64,000 bases of DNA. Origin: Lachnospiraceae bacterium. GTDB lineage: Bacteria > Bacillota > Clostridia > Lachnospirales > Lachnospiraceae. The notes beneath the pieces were generated by a model that was given only the letters and a program-made list of their open reading frames with translations, did no database searches and had not been told where the DNA came from. Below, in pieces: positions 55,620 to 64,000 of the stretch. A program made the position numbers and the translations under genes. Every line of letters starts with the position of its first letter. The first letter of the stretch is position 1. The stretch lies in assembly GCA_024698345.1 (NCBI GenBank), contig JAILRH010000083.1:1-64000 (forward strand). The letters run 5' to 3'.

Positions 55620-55659
55620 ATAAAAAACTCGGAAGCCCTTTAATTTCGGTGCTTCCGAG
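55620..55659 (-). terminator. Terminator behind the tRNA-like 3' end
   Basis: CTCGGAAGC pairs with GCTTCCGAG around a loop, with a T-run on the minus strand. It directly follows the tRNA-like fragment, as for a normal tRNA or tmRNA gene. Confidence 0.8.
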
Positions 55660-55660
55660 A

Positions 55661-55683
55661 TGGAGTAGACGGGAGTCGAACCT
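55661..55683 (-). other. Attachment-site core: 3' end of a tRNA-like gene
   Basis: On the minus strand GGTTCGACTCCCGTCTACTC and the following CA form the T-loop, T-stem 3' side and acceptor 3' strand of a tRNA or tmRNA, with no matching 5' part upstream. Prophages integrating at tRNA 3' ends leave exactly such a duplicate at one boundary; the intact gene should lie beyond the right window edge. Confidence 0.7.
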
Positions 55684-55793
55684 AATATAGTAAAATCGTT
55701 GAAATACTGATATAATAAGGATTTCCTTATTTTATCGGTTTTTCTTCCTTATTATAATAATGTAGATTTTATAATTTTAAAGTTAATTATATA

Positions 55794-55841
55794 ATGTTTC
55801 TTGCAAAACTTGACACGAAACTTGACACGAAAAGGCACTAG
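55794..55841 (+). repeat. 12-bp direct repeat; reads like an integrase C-terminal tail
   Basis: ACTTGACACGAA occurs twice in a row (55808-55831). In one frame it reads AKLDTKLDTKRH then stop, resembling the LDTKLDTK end of the integrase remnant at 13.3 kb. It could be an orphaned integrase tail or a pair of arm-type integrase binding sites near the attachment core. Confidence 0.45.
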
Positions 55842-55857
55842 GATTATTCCCGGTGCC

Positions 55858-55902
55858 TTATCTCGTGCTATCTTGTGATTATCTCGTGTTTATCTCGTGA
55901 CT
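55858..55902. repeat. Four TATCTCGTG repeats at about 10-11-bp spacing
   Basis: TATCTCGTG, TATCTTGTG, TATCTCGTG and TATCTCGTG follow one another at helical-turn spacing and run into the amidase stop codon (55890-55892). This could be a protein-binding array beside the prophage end. Confidence 0.6.
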
Positions 55903-56588
55903 AATTTCTTAGTATATTTCAACCTGAAGAATATACCTTTTTTTGATTTCGCATAAAGATGTTCGTTTTGGAGATATACTTCTGTTATCGTTATCTTCTT
56001 TCCTAACTCGAACTTGTCTACCACTGCTCCGCCAATCTTAGAATAGGCTTTTACTCCCTCTTTAGTAGTCTTTACTTTGAAAGGAGTCTGCAGATTGTAC
56101 TTGAAGCACTTCCAAGCTGCAGCATCTTCAACAAGTGGTGCAGGACAGTTCTTGCCACACACATCATAATGGCGGACTACATGATCAGCATCAATATTAT
56201 ACTCCTTCATCAGCTGCTTAGTCAGAATGATTGCATTATTAATTGTTGGGTTCCTCAAATCGAGAATCTTATCATCCTTCAAGGCGCACATTTCGATTCC
56301 GATAGAGTTGTAATTCGTACATTTGCCCCAATATGGAGCTTTTCCGTTCGAATAGTCTACTCCACAGTGATATGCTACGTCATTGTAAGGGACTGAGTGG
56401 CCAACTGAAAAATCATCTACAAAATCGTGTGCCGATACTCCCACGTTTTCACGAGCAAAATAATCCAACTCATTCTGTGTGGTATCCTTAGTCCCGGCAG
56501 AGTAGTGCTCTACCAGGAACTCGATATTTCTTTTTTTTGAACTCTTCTTGTAGTTCAACTTATTTGATATTTTTTCAAGAATTTTCAT
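55890..56588 (-). CDS. Phage endolysin, N-acetylmuramoyl-L-alanine amidase
   Basis: The start chosen is ATG at 56586-56588 (MKILEKISNKLNYKK) behind GGTGGAG. The product has 232 residues. The amidase_2 domain carries EHYSAGTKDTTQNELDYFARE, AYHCGVDYSNGKAP and HYDVCGKNCPAPL, with zinc ligands His, His and Cys. An SH3-like cell-wall-binding C-terminus follows (VKAYSKIGGAVVDKFELGKK). It cleaves peptidoglycan for lysis and overlaps the holin gene by 14 bp, so the lysis pair is coupled. Confidence 0.9.
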   Translation of the reverse strand: MKILEKISNKLNYKKSSKKRNIEFLVEHYSAGTKDTTQNELDYFARENVGVSAHDFVDDFSVGHSVPYNDVAYHCGVDYSNGKAPYWGKCTNYNSIGIEMCALKDDKILDLRNPTINNAIILTKQLMKEYNIDADHVVRHYDVCGKNCPAPLVEDAAAWKCFKYNLQTPFKVKTTKEGVKAYSKIGGAVVDKFELGKKITITEVYLQNEHLYAKSKKGIFFRLKYTKKLVTR

Positions 56589-57012
56589 TAGCTCCACCTT
56601 CCTGATCTGCTTTAGTTTGGAGCAAATCAATAGCTCTTGCAATTACTGCCGGAACAGGTAACCCCATCAATCCCGCATTCTCAACTATGGAGATTAACTC
56701 ATTCAGAACAAAGCCGATACAAACACAATCCTTTATGTAGTTGGACCCAATCATCAGATCTAATCTATAAGCTATTAAAACAAATGCCAATGTCATTCCT
56801 TTTCTGCAAAGGCCTTTCCATCCTGTTCTACTTTCAAGTCCGCCTGACTTTGTCTTTTCGCTCTTTCTGAATACACCTGCCACTACAAGACCACTTATGT
56901 AGTCAACACTCATAAATATTAATAATGTCGTCATCCCTGCTGTCCAACCCCCAAACAATGTAGTCACTCCTGCTCCGATAATGCCTGTGACCGTGCAAAT
57001 TAATTCCTTCAT
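56575..57012 (-). CDS. Phage holin, Bhl/TcdE-like family
   Basis: The protein has 145 residues with three to four hydrophobic helices (about 5-25, 27-47, 75-95 and 103-123) and the family segments LIFMSVDYISGLVVAGVF and GGLESRTGWKGLCRKG. It forms membrane holes that release the endolysin. It is placed between the tail/GDSL gene and the amidase, as usual in clostridial phages. Confidence 0.92.
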   Translation of the reverse strand: MKELICTVTGIIGAGVTTLFGGWTAGMTTLLIFMSVDYISGLVVAGVFRKSEKTKSGGLESRTGWKGLCRKGMTLAFVLIAYRLDLMIGSNYIKDCVCIGFVLNELISIVENAGLMGLPVPAVIARAIDLLQTKADQEGGANENS

Positions 57013-57049
57013 CCTAAGTATTGCTCCTTTCTACATATAAAATAAAAAA

Positions 57050-57068
57050 AAAACAGATTAACTGTCTC
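57050..57068 (-). terminator. Weak terminator after the SGNH hydrolase gene
   Basis: ACAGATTAACTGT forms a 5-bp stem followed by ten T on the minus strand. It lies between the hydrolase and holin genes and may separate tail and lysis expression. Confidence 0.55.
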
Positions 57069-57069
57069 T

Positions 57070-58281
57070 CTATAACTTCATATTATAATAATTCGCTATT
57101 TTATTAGCATTGTAATTTCCTATCTTCTTAGCACCGCTTTCTAATGGATGAAGACCATCTTTTAAATCTCTACCTTCTTGCATTGATACTTCATATACAC
57201 CAGTTATCCCACATTCAAATGTGTCTATGAATTGTATACTAATTCTGTCAGCAGCATCATGTAATAATTTTCTTACTTTTTTAATATTATCAAGTGTGCG
57301 AACAGTCTCAGCTGCTTGAATCGGTGAACAAACAAAAAATATTGCATTAGGATATGCGGCTGCCAAAGTTTCAATAGCATATCTCATAATACCTGCAAAT
57401 GTCTTCCTATCTGCATCAGTTAATGGTATCAACAGGTTGTTGTTATCATAAAACTGAGCGTTAACATTCTCGCTATCAATGTTTCCATATGGAATATCAT
57501 TTGTTCCGGCCGCAAATATAATTATGTCAAAGTCTTGAACATCAGGATCATCATTAGCTTTAGCATTTAATACTTTCTGAATCTGATTTCCTATACAATT
57601 ATTAGTAGGATTAGATTCTTGCGGATTACCATCATAAACAGTTCCTTCTTTATCTCTCCATGTAGCACCATTTACTGCTGAAATGTAATAATTATAAGGT
57701 TGTAAAATACCATTACACCAATTTGGCCATCCTCTGTTTCCACCAGTCACACCAAGGTATGTAATACTGTCTCCCAAATAAAGTATTTTCTTGTTCATAT
57801 AATTAGTATATGGTTTACAGTCAAAATGTGTTGGTGGGACATAATAATCAAATATTTCATTTCCAAAAGAAAGTACAATATCCGATAACGGCAACGTATT
57901 AAGTATTGAAAATCTATAGTAAGATGCTCCATTTGGGACTGTGACTTCATAATTTTTGACGGAACCCGGCTTCATATTGATAATAAAATTACCGTTTGAA
58001 TTATAAAATGCAAGTGTAAACCTCGAATTTAAATTTGGAGCCTGTGATGTGTTAATCAGCGAACATATCATTGTTGTAGCTCCATTAACAGGTCTCATAT
58101 CTTCTGTAGCTGACCATGAAGTTAAATCTATTACATTTCCGGTAGAGTTACTAATACCTTTCCCAACTGTTACATTACATGCAAGATTTGCTTTTTTAAA
58201 ATGTGTATTATTCGCCAAACTCTCATAATCGTACTTTGCAACTCCGTTCTGTGTCCTTATCCCTTTAATTACTTCTGACAT
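57070..58281 (-). CDS. Phage tail-associated SGNH/GDSL hydrolase
   Basis: The protein has 403 residues. Residues 1-160 form an N-terminal beta-rich domain. The SGNH domain has block I ILYLGDSITYLG near 167-177, block III IIFAAGTNDIPYG, and block V DGLHPLESG near 378 with the Asp-His pair. Such enzymes on phage tails deacetylate or de-esterify surface polysaccharide; the substrate is unknown. It is followed by the lysis genes. Confidence 0.85.
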   Translation of the reverse strand: MSEVIKGIRTQNGVAKYDYESLANNTHFKKANLACNVTVGKGISNSTGNVIDLTSWSATEDMRPVNGATTMICSLINTSQAPNLNSRFTLAFYNSNGNFIINMKPGSVKNYEVTVPNGASYYRFSILNTLPLSDIVLSFGNEIFDYYVPPTHFDCKPYTNYMNKKILYLGDSITYLGVTGGNRGWPNWCNGILQPYNYYISAVNGATWRDKEGTVYDGNPQESNPTNNCIGNQIQKVLNAKANDDPDVQDFDIIIFAAGTNDIPYGNIDSENVNAQFYDNNNLLIPLTDADRKTFAGIMRYAIETLAAAYPNAIFFVCSPIQAAETVRTLDNIKKVRKLLHDAADRISIQFIDTFECGITGVYEVSMQEGRDLKDGLHPLESGAKKIGNYNANKIANYYNMKL

Positions 58282-58302
58282 ATTTCTCCTTTCTGGGAAA
58301 TC

Positions 58303-58337
58303 AAAAAGCAGGGAATCACATCATCATAATCCCTGCT
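58303..58337 (-). terminator. Terminator before the SGNH hydrolase gene
   Basis: AGCAGGGA pairs perfectly with TCCCTGCT around a 15-base loop and is followed by T on the minus strand, 20 bp after the 67-residue ORF. It could limit read-through from the tail operon. Confidence 0.7.
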
Positions 58338-58357
58338 TAATCACTATTTCTTTTCAA

Positions 58358-58561
58358 TTAATGTTCATATCCATCAGACCTGATGAATCCACCTTCGGCA
58401 TCAAGTAGAACTGCTGCATGCTTTTTCACATTACTTATCGCTGCCGCTGCTAATACAGTATAATACTTGCTTTCTGCCTGATTGATGTCGTTATAGCTTG
58501 TGACTATGTTGGAAGTTTGTCCTTCCTCGTTTGTTTGTAATTCAATAACAAGATAATTCAT
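58358..58561 (-). CDS. Small phage tail-region protein, 67 residues
   Basis: It begins MNYLVIELQTNEEGQTSNIV and has a helical AAAAISNVKKHAAVLLDAEG, ending GYEH. It resembles short proteins regularly found after the baseplate genes of Lachnospiraceae prophages. No function is known. GGAGGAG precedes the ATG. Confidence 0.75.
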   Translation of the reverse strand: MNYLVIELQTNEEGQTSNIVTSYNDINQAESKYYTVLAAAAISNVKKHAAVLLDAEGGFIRSDGYEH

Positions 58562-58574
58562 TGTTTCTCCTCCT

Positions 58575-60224
58575 TTATCCGATTCTTTCTACTTTGACAA
58601 ATCCTTTATTTGAGTTTACCGGGTATAATTCTAATCTATACATCTTTCCTTGCACAGGAGTAAATACATTGTTAGCACAGTCATCACCATAATAATTAGC
58701 CCATTTTGATGCGTATGTTCCTGCAAACACAATCGTACAGTTCGCACCTGCCGTAAAATAAACGAAGCAACGTGTATATGATAAACCAGAGCCTGGATTA
58801 AAACTTCCTGTATTAATAGTTATCTTCGTTACCCCTGCACTGGTAAAGAAGTTTTGCTCGATTCTTCCAGCGTAGGGGGTTATGGCTGGTTGTGACGAAC
58901 TTACGTTGAATCTTTTTGGTGCTTCCATATATGTTGGAGCTGTTGTTGAAGAAACTCCGTATAACATCTTTACAGAAACCGACAATTGTGTTCTTCCTTG
59001 ACTGAAATATTTATACACATAATATACAAAGTATAAATTATAGTAGCCATCAATAATCAAGTCTCCCTTTTTTATTCCTTTTAAGTCGATGTTTTCGTCT
59101 TCATATATCGCAAAACTAGGTGAAGACATTGAAGAATTTAATATGAAGATGTGTGGGTATCCTTGAATAAACTCTTCACCTACCCTATAATAATTCTTAT
59201 ACTCGGGAGTTGGTTCGTTATAACTTGTTGAGCCATGCAGTTCGTACTCTTTGATTGTTGAGTCATCTTTCTTGTAAGTAATGGACATATGATCTGCGTT
59301 TGCTGGAATTGCCGAAGTGGCAAGCTGATAATATGGTGTATTCGTACCACTACTGGTAAATATTCTTTTTTCAATAAACTGATTGTCCTCTGTATAATAT
59401 GCAACCATTCCATTTAATAGGGCATTCGGTAATGATTTCCTATAAAAGTAGTAACTTGATAAACTATGGTCAATCTTTATATCTGTGTAAGTATTATAAA
59501 TAGGTGCATATGCTAAGTTACCTTCATCATCAACATATTTATCAACTTCCAAATTATTAGGGTTAAGCAGGTTTTCTTTGCCTACTTCTAACATCCCATA
59601 ATCCTTAAGCAACTTATCTGCTAGAGGTAACGTCCCCACATCCTCTGTTAATGGATACCCAGCTATTGTTCGTGTATCAGGAGTCAATCCCTCTCTTACT
59701 TCATTCACATCTTCTGGAGTAAAGTAGTCAACGTATTTTTCAGGAGTTTTTCCAGGATTTCCTTGTGGCCCCATTTCCCCATCTTTTCCGTTAAACCTTC
59801 CAGCATCAGCATCATCCCTTACTGATTGTGCGACAGCTTCTGTTTGTTCCATTATTTGTTCCATCTGTTCTCGGAATGTCTGTTCGTCTTCAGGAGCAAT
59901 GTAATCATCCGGCTTGATTCTGTTTCTTATTGGAATGTGGATTATCTTAATTGTCTCACTGGAATCCTCGCCAACCATATAAACATAAGCCACTATTCTT
60001 TTTCCTGTTTCCAATAAAGAATCCGGAATTGTCACAGACTGATCAATTATTATCTTATTAAGAGTTGCCTGATCCCCCTCATTTGTAAAATGCACTTCCA
60101 CTCCATTATCAATGTCTTCAAACTGAATAACCTGTCCTGTGTCATACTGAGTAAGTTCAGGAGTGGTCACTATTGCTTTTCCATTAAAACGGACTGTAAG
60201 GACATTTTCGTTTCTTGTCACCAT
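58575..60224 (-). CDS. BppU-like phage baseplate upper protein
   Basis: The protein has 549 residues. Residues 1-110 match the BppU N-terminal fold (IQFEDIDNGVEVHFTNEGDQA, IRNRIKPDDYI). A helical stretch (FREQMEQIMEQTEAVAQSV) and a short collagen-like GKDGEMGPQGNPGKTP linker at about 148-163 follow, and then a long beta-rich region that probably binds the host surface. It is a structural baseplate part that presents receptor-binding domains. Confidence 0.82.
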   Translation of the reverse strand: MVTRNENVLTVRFNGKAIVTTPELTQYDTGQVIQFEDIDNGVEVHFTNEGDQATLNKIIIDQSVTIPDSLLETGKRIVAYVYMVGEDSSETIKIIHIPIRNRIKPDDYIAPEDEQTFREQMEQIMEQTEAVAQSVRDDADAGRFNGKDGEMGPQGNPGKTPEKYVDYFTPEDVNEVREGLTPDTRTIAGYPLTEDVGTLPLADKLLKDYGMLEVGKENLLNPNNLEVDKYVDDEGNLAYAPIYNTYTDIKIDHSLSSYYFYRKSLPNALLNGMVAYYTEDNQFIEKRIFTSSGTNTPYYQLATSAIPANADHMSITYKKDDSTIKEYELHGSTSYNEPTPEYKNYYRVGEEFIQGYPHIFILNSSMSSPSFAIYEDENIDLKGIKKGDLIIDGYYNLYFVYYVYKYFSQGRTQLSVSVKMLYGVSSTTAPTYMEAPKRFNVSSSQPAITPYAGRIEQNFFTSAGVTKITINTGSFNPGSGLSYTRCFVYFTAGANCTIVFAGTYASKWANYYGDDCANNVFTPVQGKMYRLELYPVNSNKGFVKVERIG

Positions 60225-60241
60225 TTTTTATTTCCTCCCCT

Positions 60242-62251
60242 CTATTCGTATCTCGATTCTATTTCGTCTGTCAGCATATTAATGCCGCTTAATACTCTCT
60301 TAAGTATTGGAGTCTTTTTGTTTTTTATCTCAACTCCATTTTCATGATACTCTTCGACATCGTAAGTAATCCAATCTCCTACCTCAACAAACGGAAGTCC
60401 TAAAGCAACGATATTTGTCGGATCATACACATATGAAGCACTTCCCAATTGAGAGTTAACATATGCAAGAAAATCGCTAGGTGATTCATCATAATCCTTA
60501 ATTGCTCCCGGAACGATTGAAAGAACATTATCTGCGTTAGTTCCAACTATAACATCTCCATTATCATCAACGTATTTACGTTCGTTGCACCTATAAACGT
60601 TATCGGAGTATTCCAACGAATCATACTCATATAATCTCGAATAATTTATTCTTCCACTTGGGTGATACAATTCGCTCATTCGCTCCCAATATTCAGAATC
60701 ATCATTAGGTGGACTAGTGTAAACAGCATCAAATAAACATTTGTAATATACCGTTCCTTCATCTGTCCTAACACATACCACTTGATTTTCCACATAGGTT
60801 GTTCCCGGAACAAATTCGCCATTATAATATGTATCCTCTTCCGGAACAGCCAATGACTTAAAAATGATATGTGCGTTAATCGGATTGATAACCGCACATA
60901 CTTCGTTAATATTACAGATTGTCTTTAGTAATTCAACAGCTCCATAATAATCAGAATTAGGGACCATCGTTGATACATACCCATTAAAATGCAATTGATT
61001 ACTTGAATCGAATATAATACCTAAAGTAGTGCTCAAAGAACTAACAAAAGTATTTAACACTGTTCTTGTAACACTTGAAGTTTCCCACCCCACAGATCCT
61101 GATGATGGTTGAGCATTAGGATTATACTGGGCTGATCCATCATAAGATTTTCGTTTATAATATTCATATCCAGGATTCGGGGAAAATTCATTGTTAAATC
61201 GCACTATTTCTCCGACATTGTAGTACTTCCCTCTAACCCAGTCTCCAACGTAAGATTTATTACTAACAGGAATAAGTGAAGTTCCATCTATTTTTGCTGC
61301 CTTATATAACGCATCATACGCAATTATATCTTTTAATCTCCTATCCTTTTGTCGATTTGCTGATACTATTTTCCCCCTAAACAATACAATATCATCCGTA
61401 AGACTTGTATCAATATATCCAAAATTGTGTTCCCTATAGTTATTTACTGAATCAAATCTATCAGTAAGACATATCCTACTATGCAAAGCATTACTTTCAT
61501 CTTCCAATTGTGAAGAGATTCTTATCTGATATGACTCAACGTCATCCTCTATATTTTCCACTACATAATTATCTTCAAAAGATGCTTCAACATTATTTGT
61601 CCTAATTATTGTTGGGAATTCCAAAATATCATCATTAACTAATGGGGCATTATAATACTCAATCACATCATTTGAAAAGCTGCTTTGATTTTCATGAACC
61701 ACTAATACTTCATCTTCTATCTGAGGAGGAACTATAGTTTCCAACAGTTGAATTGTCATTTCATCAAAATCGTTATTTTCAAAATATATACGAGTCCCAT
61801 TTCCACTGTTATTAATAGAATCGCTTGTAAAAACTACTGTACTTCCTGAAGTAGTCCTAATCCAAGAACTAATACTCAAATCACTTCCCCATGGGATTAA
61901 AAAACTATAGTAATTTCTAGATTGTATAACTACATCATTCTCTTTATATGCTCTCCCATTTACATAAAATCCCTTATAATGAGGATCCTTAACAGAAATA
62001 TTCACCACAATATCTTTATCTGACAAATCCTCTTCAACATCAAGGACTGTCAGTTCAAACTGTGCAGCATTACAGCCTCCAAATGAAAGAGTATTATCCT
62101 CGCATATACTCTGCGTCAACTTCATTGATTCGCCATATATATTCTCATTAGTGATGTCCGGAATGTTATCATTAGGAAAAGAGACTGTCAGGTACTTCGG
62201 AACATTGTACTCTGAATATACCTTTTTAGTGAAATCCGATACGTTAATCAC
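60242..62251 (-). CDS. Phage baseplate hub / tail protein with carbohydrate-binding insertions
   Basis: The protein has 669 residues. The N-terminal PKYLTVSFPND..DITNENIYGESMKL and CNAAQFELTVLDV region and later hub-like segments (KDIIAYDALYKAAKID; LGLPFVEVGDWITYDV) are typical of siphophage tail hub (Gp58/endopeptidase-tail) proteins. Two insertions look like CBM5/12 chitin-binding-type modules: residues about 332-391 (DWVRGKYYNVGEIVRFN..YYKR..GWE) and 475-525 (EFVPGTTYVENQVVCV..YYKC..YWERM). It likely binds wall sugars during adsorption. Confidence 0.75.
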   Translation of the reverse strand: MINVSDFTKKVYSEYNVPKYLTVSFPNDNIPDITNENIYGESMKLTQSICEDNTLSFGGCNAAQFELTVLDVEEDLSDKDIVVNISVKDPHYKGFYVNGRAYKENDVVIQSRNYYSFLIPWGSDLSISSWIRTTSGSTVVFTSDSINNSGNGTRIYFENNDFDEMTIQLLETIVPPQIEDEVLVVHENQSSFSNDVIEYYNAPLVNDDILEFPTIIRTNNVEASFEDNYVVENIEDDVESYQIRISSQLEDESNALHSRICLTDRFDSVNNYREHNFGYIDTSLTDDIVLFRGKIVSANRQKDRRLKDIIAYDALYKAAKIDGTSLIPVSNKSYVGDWVRGKYYNVGEIVRFNNEFSPNPGYEYYKRKSYDGSAQYNPNAQPSSGSVGWETSSVTRTVLNTFVSSLSTTLGIIFDSSNQLHFNGYVSTMVPNSDYYGAVELLKTICNINEVCAVINPINAHIIFKSLAVPEEDTYYNGEFVPGTTYVENQVVCVRTDEGTVYYKCLFDAVYTSPPNDDSEYWERMSELYHPSGRINYSRLYEYDSLEYSDNVYRCNERKYVDDNGDVIVGTNADNVLSIVPGAIKDYDESPSDFLAYVNSQLGSASYVYDPTNIVALGLPFVEVGDWITYDVEEYHENGVEIKNKKTPILKRVLSGINMLTDEIESRYE

Positions 62252-62269
62252 TTCTTTCCATCTCCCTTC

Positions 62270-62677
62270 CTAATACTGTATAAATGCTATTCTGATACCG
62301 TTATAGGTTATGTCGTTTCCTTTAATTGACTTAATCGTGTAATCTATATCCGGAACGTATACCGTTGCTTTCTTGTAACAAAGATTCTCATTATTCCAGT
62401 ATTCAATAACCATCTTTCGCTGAATCGTATCGATAAAATTAGAGCTAAGGAGTGCTTGTATCTCACTTAGCTCTGCTAATGATAACGGACATGTTTCAAA
62501 CTCTATCTTTGTCTTGTAATTCTTACTTGTCTGTCTGTGAAGCAGGTTATTCGCATCACGATATGCTTTTAACTCAGTTCTCTGATTATCTGTCGATTTG
62601 TACGTTTCAGCTTTTATATACTTAAGAGGAAATTCAGTATTTCCACATTTAAGTAGCCATCCGCTAAAATTTGCCAT
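62270..62677 (-). CDS. Phage protein, DUF6711-like
   Basis: The protein has 135 residues, starting MANFSGWLLKCGNTEFPLKYI, with KTKIEFETCPLSLAELSEIQALL and ending in a beta-rich DITYNGIRIAFIQY. I recall this family (DUF6711) between tape measure and hub genes of clostridial siphophages, the slot of distal-tail-type proteins. The family name is from memory. Confidence 0.7.
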   Translation of the reverse strand: MANFSGWLLKCGNTEFPLKYIKAETYKSTDNQRTELKAYRDANNLLHRQTSKNYKTKIEFETCPLSLAELSEIQALLSSNFIDTIQRKMVIEYWNNENLCYKKATVYVPDIDYTIKSIKGNDITYNGIRIAFIQY

Positions 62678-62690
62678 ACTTTATTCCCTC

Positions 62691-64000
62691 CTATCTGCAA
62701 AATGCTGGGTCAGGTTTTCCTGTTCTGTTTTTCTGCTTCTGAGCTTCTGTTCGAACTACTTTGTATAATCCTCTGGCATCACCTTCAAGATATACGTTAA
62801 CGGCTACTTCTCCTGCTCCACCAACTCCTTCTTCAGCAAGTGCTGTCTTGAATGCCTGAATCATAGTATCAAGTGGTGTCTCAATGTTAGTCCCATGTTG
62901 CTGATCACCGAGCATAGCAAGGAATGGTGCTTTTGGTGGAATGACAGCTCCTTTGGCGAGATGTGGAATTCTAGGCACTGGAAGTGGATTCTCGCCCCAT
63001 AGTCCTGAGAACGGTTTAACATTTAACACTTCTACACCTCTTATAGTATTAAGCATGTCATTGATTTTGCTAAATGGCTTTTCAACGATAACGTTAATTC
63101 CATCAACAAGCTTATTAACTATTCCTTTGAAAGTATTCGCTATTCCATCCTTGATTCCGTCAAATATCTTTCCACCTGCAGAGAATACATTCTTAACTCT
63201 TGTCCATGCATCTGTAAATTTCTGTTCAAACCAAGTAGCAACATTTCCAAATACTCCTTTTATGCCTTCCCAGACATCAATAAATACTTTTTTAAGAGTT
63301 GTTACAACAGCTTTTATTCTTTTTACTGCAGAAGTAAATTTATCAGCAATTCCAGGAATAAATAAGTCCAAAGTATTAAGAATGCCGTTTATTATTCCTA
63401 CAAATATCTTTTTAATGCCATCCCATGCTTTCTTCCAATCACCTGTAATAGCACCACTTATGGTATCGATTACTCCCTCAACAACTGTTACTATTGAATC
63501 AATAGCTTTAACTATTCTATTGATTACTTTCGAAAATTCCTTCCAAAGCAATACAAGAACTATTGATATTTTTTCAATCGCTTCTTTTACAATCCAATCA
63601 ATCACCGGCTGAAGGAATACCAAAAGCTGACTTACGCACTCCACAATCTTTGCAATCACATCAATGACATGCGATGCAAGAGGTTGAATAGTTTCATTTA
63701 AAAGTTTACCTATTTCTGTTGCTAAATAATCAAGAACCGGTGCCAAATACCGGTTATATGCATCAAGCATTGTTGAAAAAGTATCAGTCAACACCTGCTT
63801 CATGTTATTGAATGCAGGCTCAATATGTTCACTATAACTTTTATTAATTGAAGCAAATGTATTTTCAACAAATTTCTTTATTTCTGAAATCACTTTGCTT
63901 ACAGGCTTCAATGTATTTTCTAAAGATTTCTTTATCTTATCTGAATTGTTTATGATTGGCGATGTAATAAGGTCCCACAAATCAGTCCCAAATCTTGTAG
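62691..64000 (-). CDS. Phage tail tape measure protein, C-terminal part (5' end outside window)
   Basis: The frame is open to the right window edge (TRFGTDLWDLITSP at the edge), so the true start lies outside; 436 or so residues are visible. Long amphipathic helices with hydrophobic repeats, the segment DTISGAITGDWKKAWDGIKKIF, and a Gly-rich C-terminus (IPHLAKGAVIPPKAPFLAMLGD) are typical tape measure features. It sets tail length and is the first gene of the visible tail cluster. Confidence 0.92.
   Translation of the reverse strand, partial: TRFGTDLWDLITSPIINNSDKIKKSLENTLKPVSKVISEIKKFVENTFASINKSYSEHIEPAFNNMKQVLTDTFSTMLDAYNRYLAPVLDYLATEIGKLLNETIQPLASHVIDVIAKIVECVSQLLVFLQPVIDWIVKEAIEKISIVLVLLWKEFSKVINRIVKAIDSIVTVVEGVIDTISGAITGDWKKAWDGIKKIFVGIINGILNTLDLFIPGIADKFTSAVKRIKAVVTTLKKVFIDVWEGIKGVFGNVATWFEQKFTDAWTRVKNVFSAGGKIFDGIKDGIANTFKGIVNKLVDGINVIVEKPFSKINDMLNTIRGVEVLNVKPFSGLWGENPLPVPRIPHLAKGAVIPPKAPFLAMLGDQQHGTNIETPLDTMIQAFKTALAEEGVGGAGEVAVNVYLEGDARGLYKVVRTEAQKQKNRTGKPDPAFCR

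Noticed and set aside
55620..55683. A complete tmRNA or tRNA gene
   Set aside because: Only the 3' T-arm and acceptor strand are present. The sequence to the right does not continue as a tRNA body or tmRNA tag region.

Overview
The window is AT-rich DNA from a low-GC Firmicute, most likely a member of the Lachnospiraceae (Clostridia). The evidence is the SCIFF peptide and its radical-SAM maturase beside secDF, the order dgt-dnaG-rpoD-trmK, the infC-rpmI-rplT operon behind an L20-type leader, a thrS T-box, rpmB divergent from yloU-yloV, a GerW/YtfJ sporulation gene, a two-domain acyl-CoA dehydratase activase and a split cobalamin methionine synthase. I do not call a species.

Layout. 1-4.8 kb: secDF (cut by the window edge), scfB, scfA, a probably damaged TIGR04086-type membrane gene and RNase P RNA. 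4.8-11.2 kb: a replication/transcription operon (dgt, dnaG, an unusual primary-type sigma factor, trmK, a TGS-domain nucleoside kinase). 11.6-13.5 kb: a decayed mobile-element scar between two tRNA-Leu genes, with fragments of a portal protein, an ImmA/IrrE-like protein, a frameshifted GNAT toxin with its intact partner, and an integrase with internal deletions. 13.5-17.4 kb: a Gld-like ABC exporter. 17.5-21.4 kb: rplT, rpmI, infC and thrS with their RNA control elements. 21.4-27.3 kb: membrane-anchored trigger factor, guaB, yloV-yloU, rpmB. 27.4-27.9 kb: a small non-coding element with terminal inverted repeats and four 64-bp tandem repeats. 28-33.6 kb: OFA transporter, metH, its reactivation protein and metF. 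33.6-36.8 kb: ytfJ and three poorly known genes. 37-39.6 kb: an AgrC/AgrA-like pair with a LytTR-box promoter, a structured leader and a 19-residue peptide ORF. 39.7-54.7 kb: malQ, an inactive rhomboid with zinc ribbon, the dehydratase activase, a histidine phosphatase, ABC-F, ung, a lipid kinase, hisF, hisH and an OmpR-type two-component system. 55.66 kb to the end: a prophage joined to the 3' end of a tRNA-like gene, with lysis and tail genes reading toward that junction.

The most interesting unexplained structure is at 39.14-39.64 kb. Three direct repeats with an exact 21-bp period match, to varying degree, the AgrA/LytTR box. They lie upstream of a promoter with no good -35. That promoter would make an RNA of about 400 nt with stable hairpins, a short amphipathic peptide behind a strong ribosome binding site, and a terminator. 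The layout recalls staphylococcal RNAIII/delta-toxin or PSM genes, although no AgrB or cysteine-containing AgrD is visible. Second is a tandem pair of about 90-nt elements between the thrS T-box and its start codon: their stems differ in sequence but stay complementary. Third is the 488-bp element at 27.4 kb.
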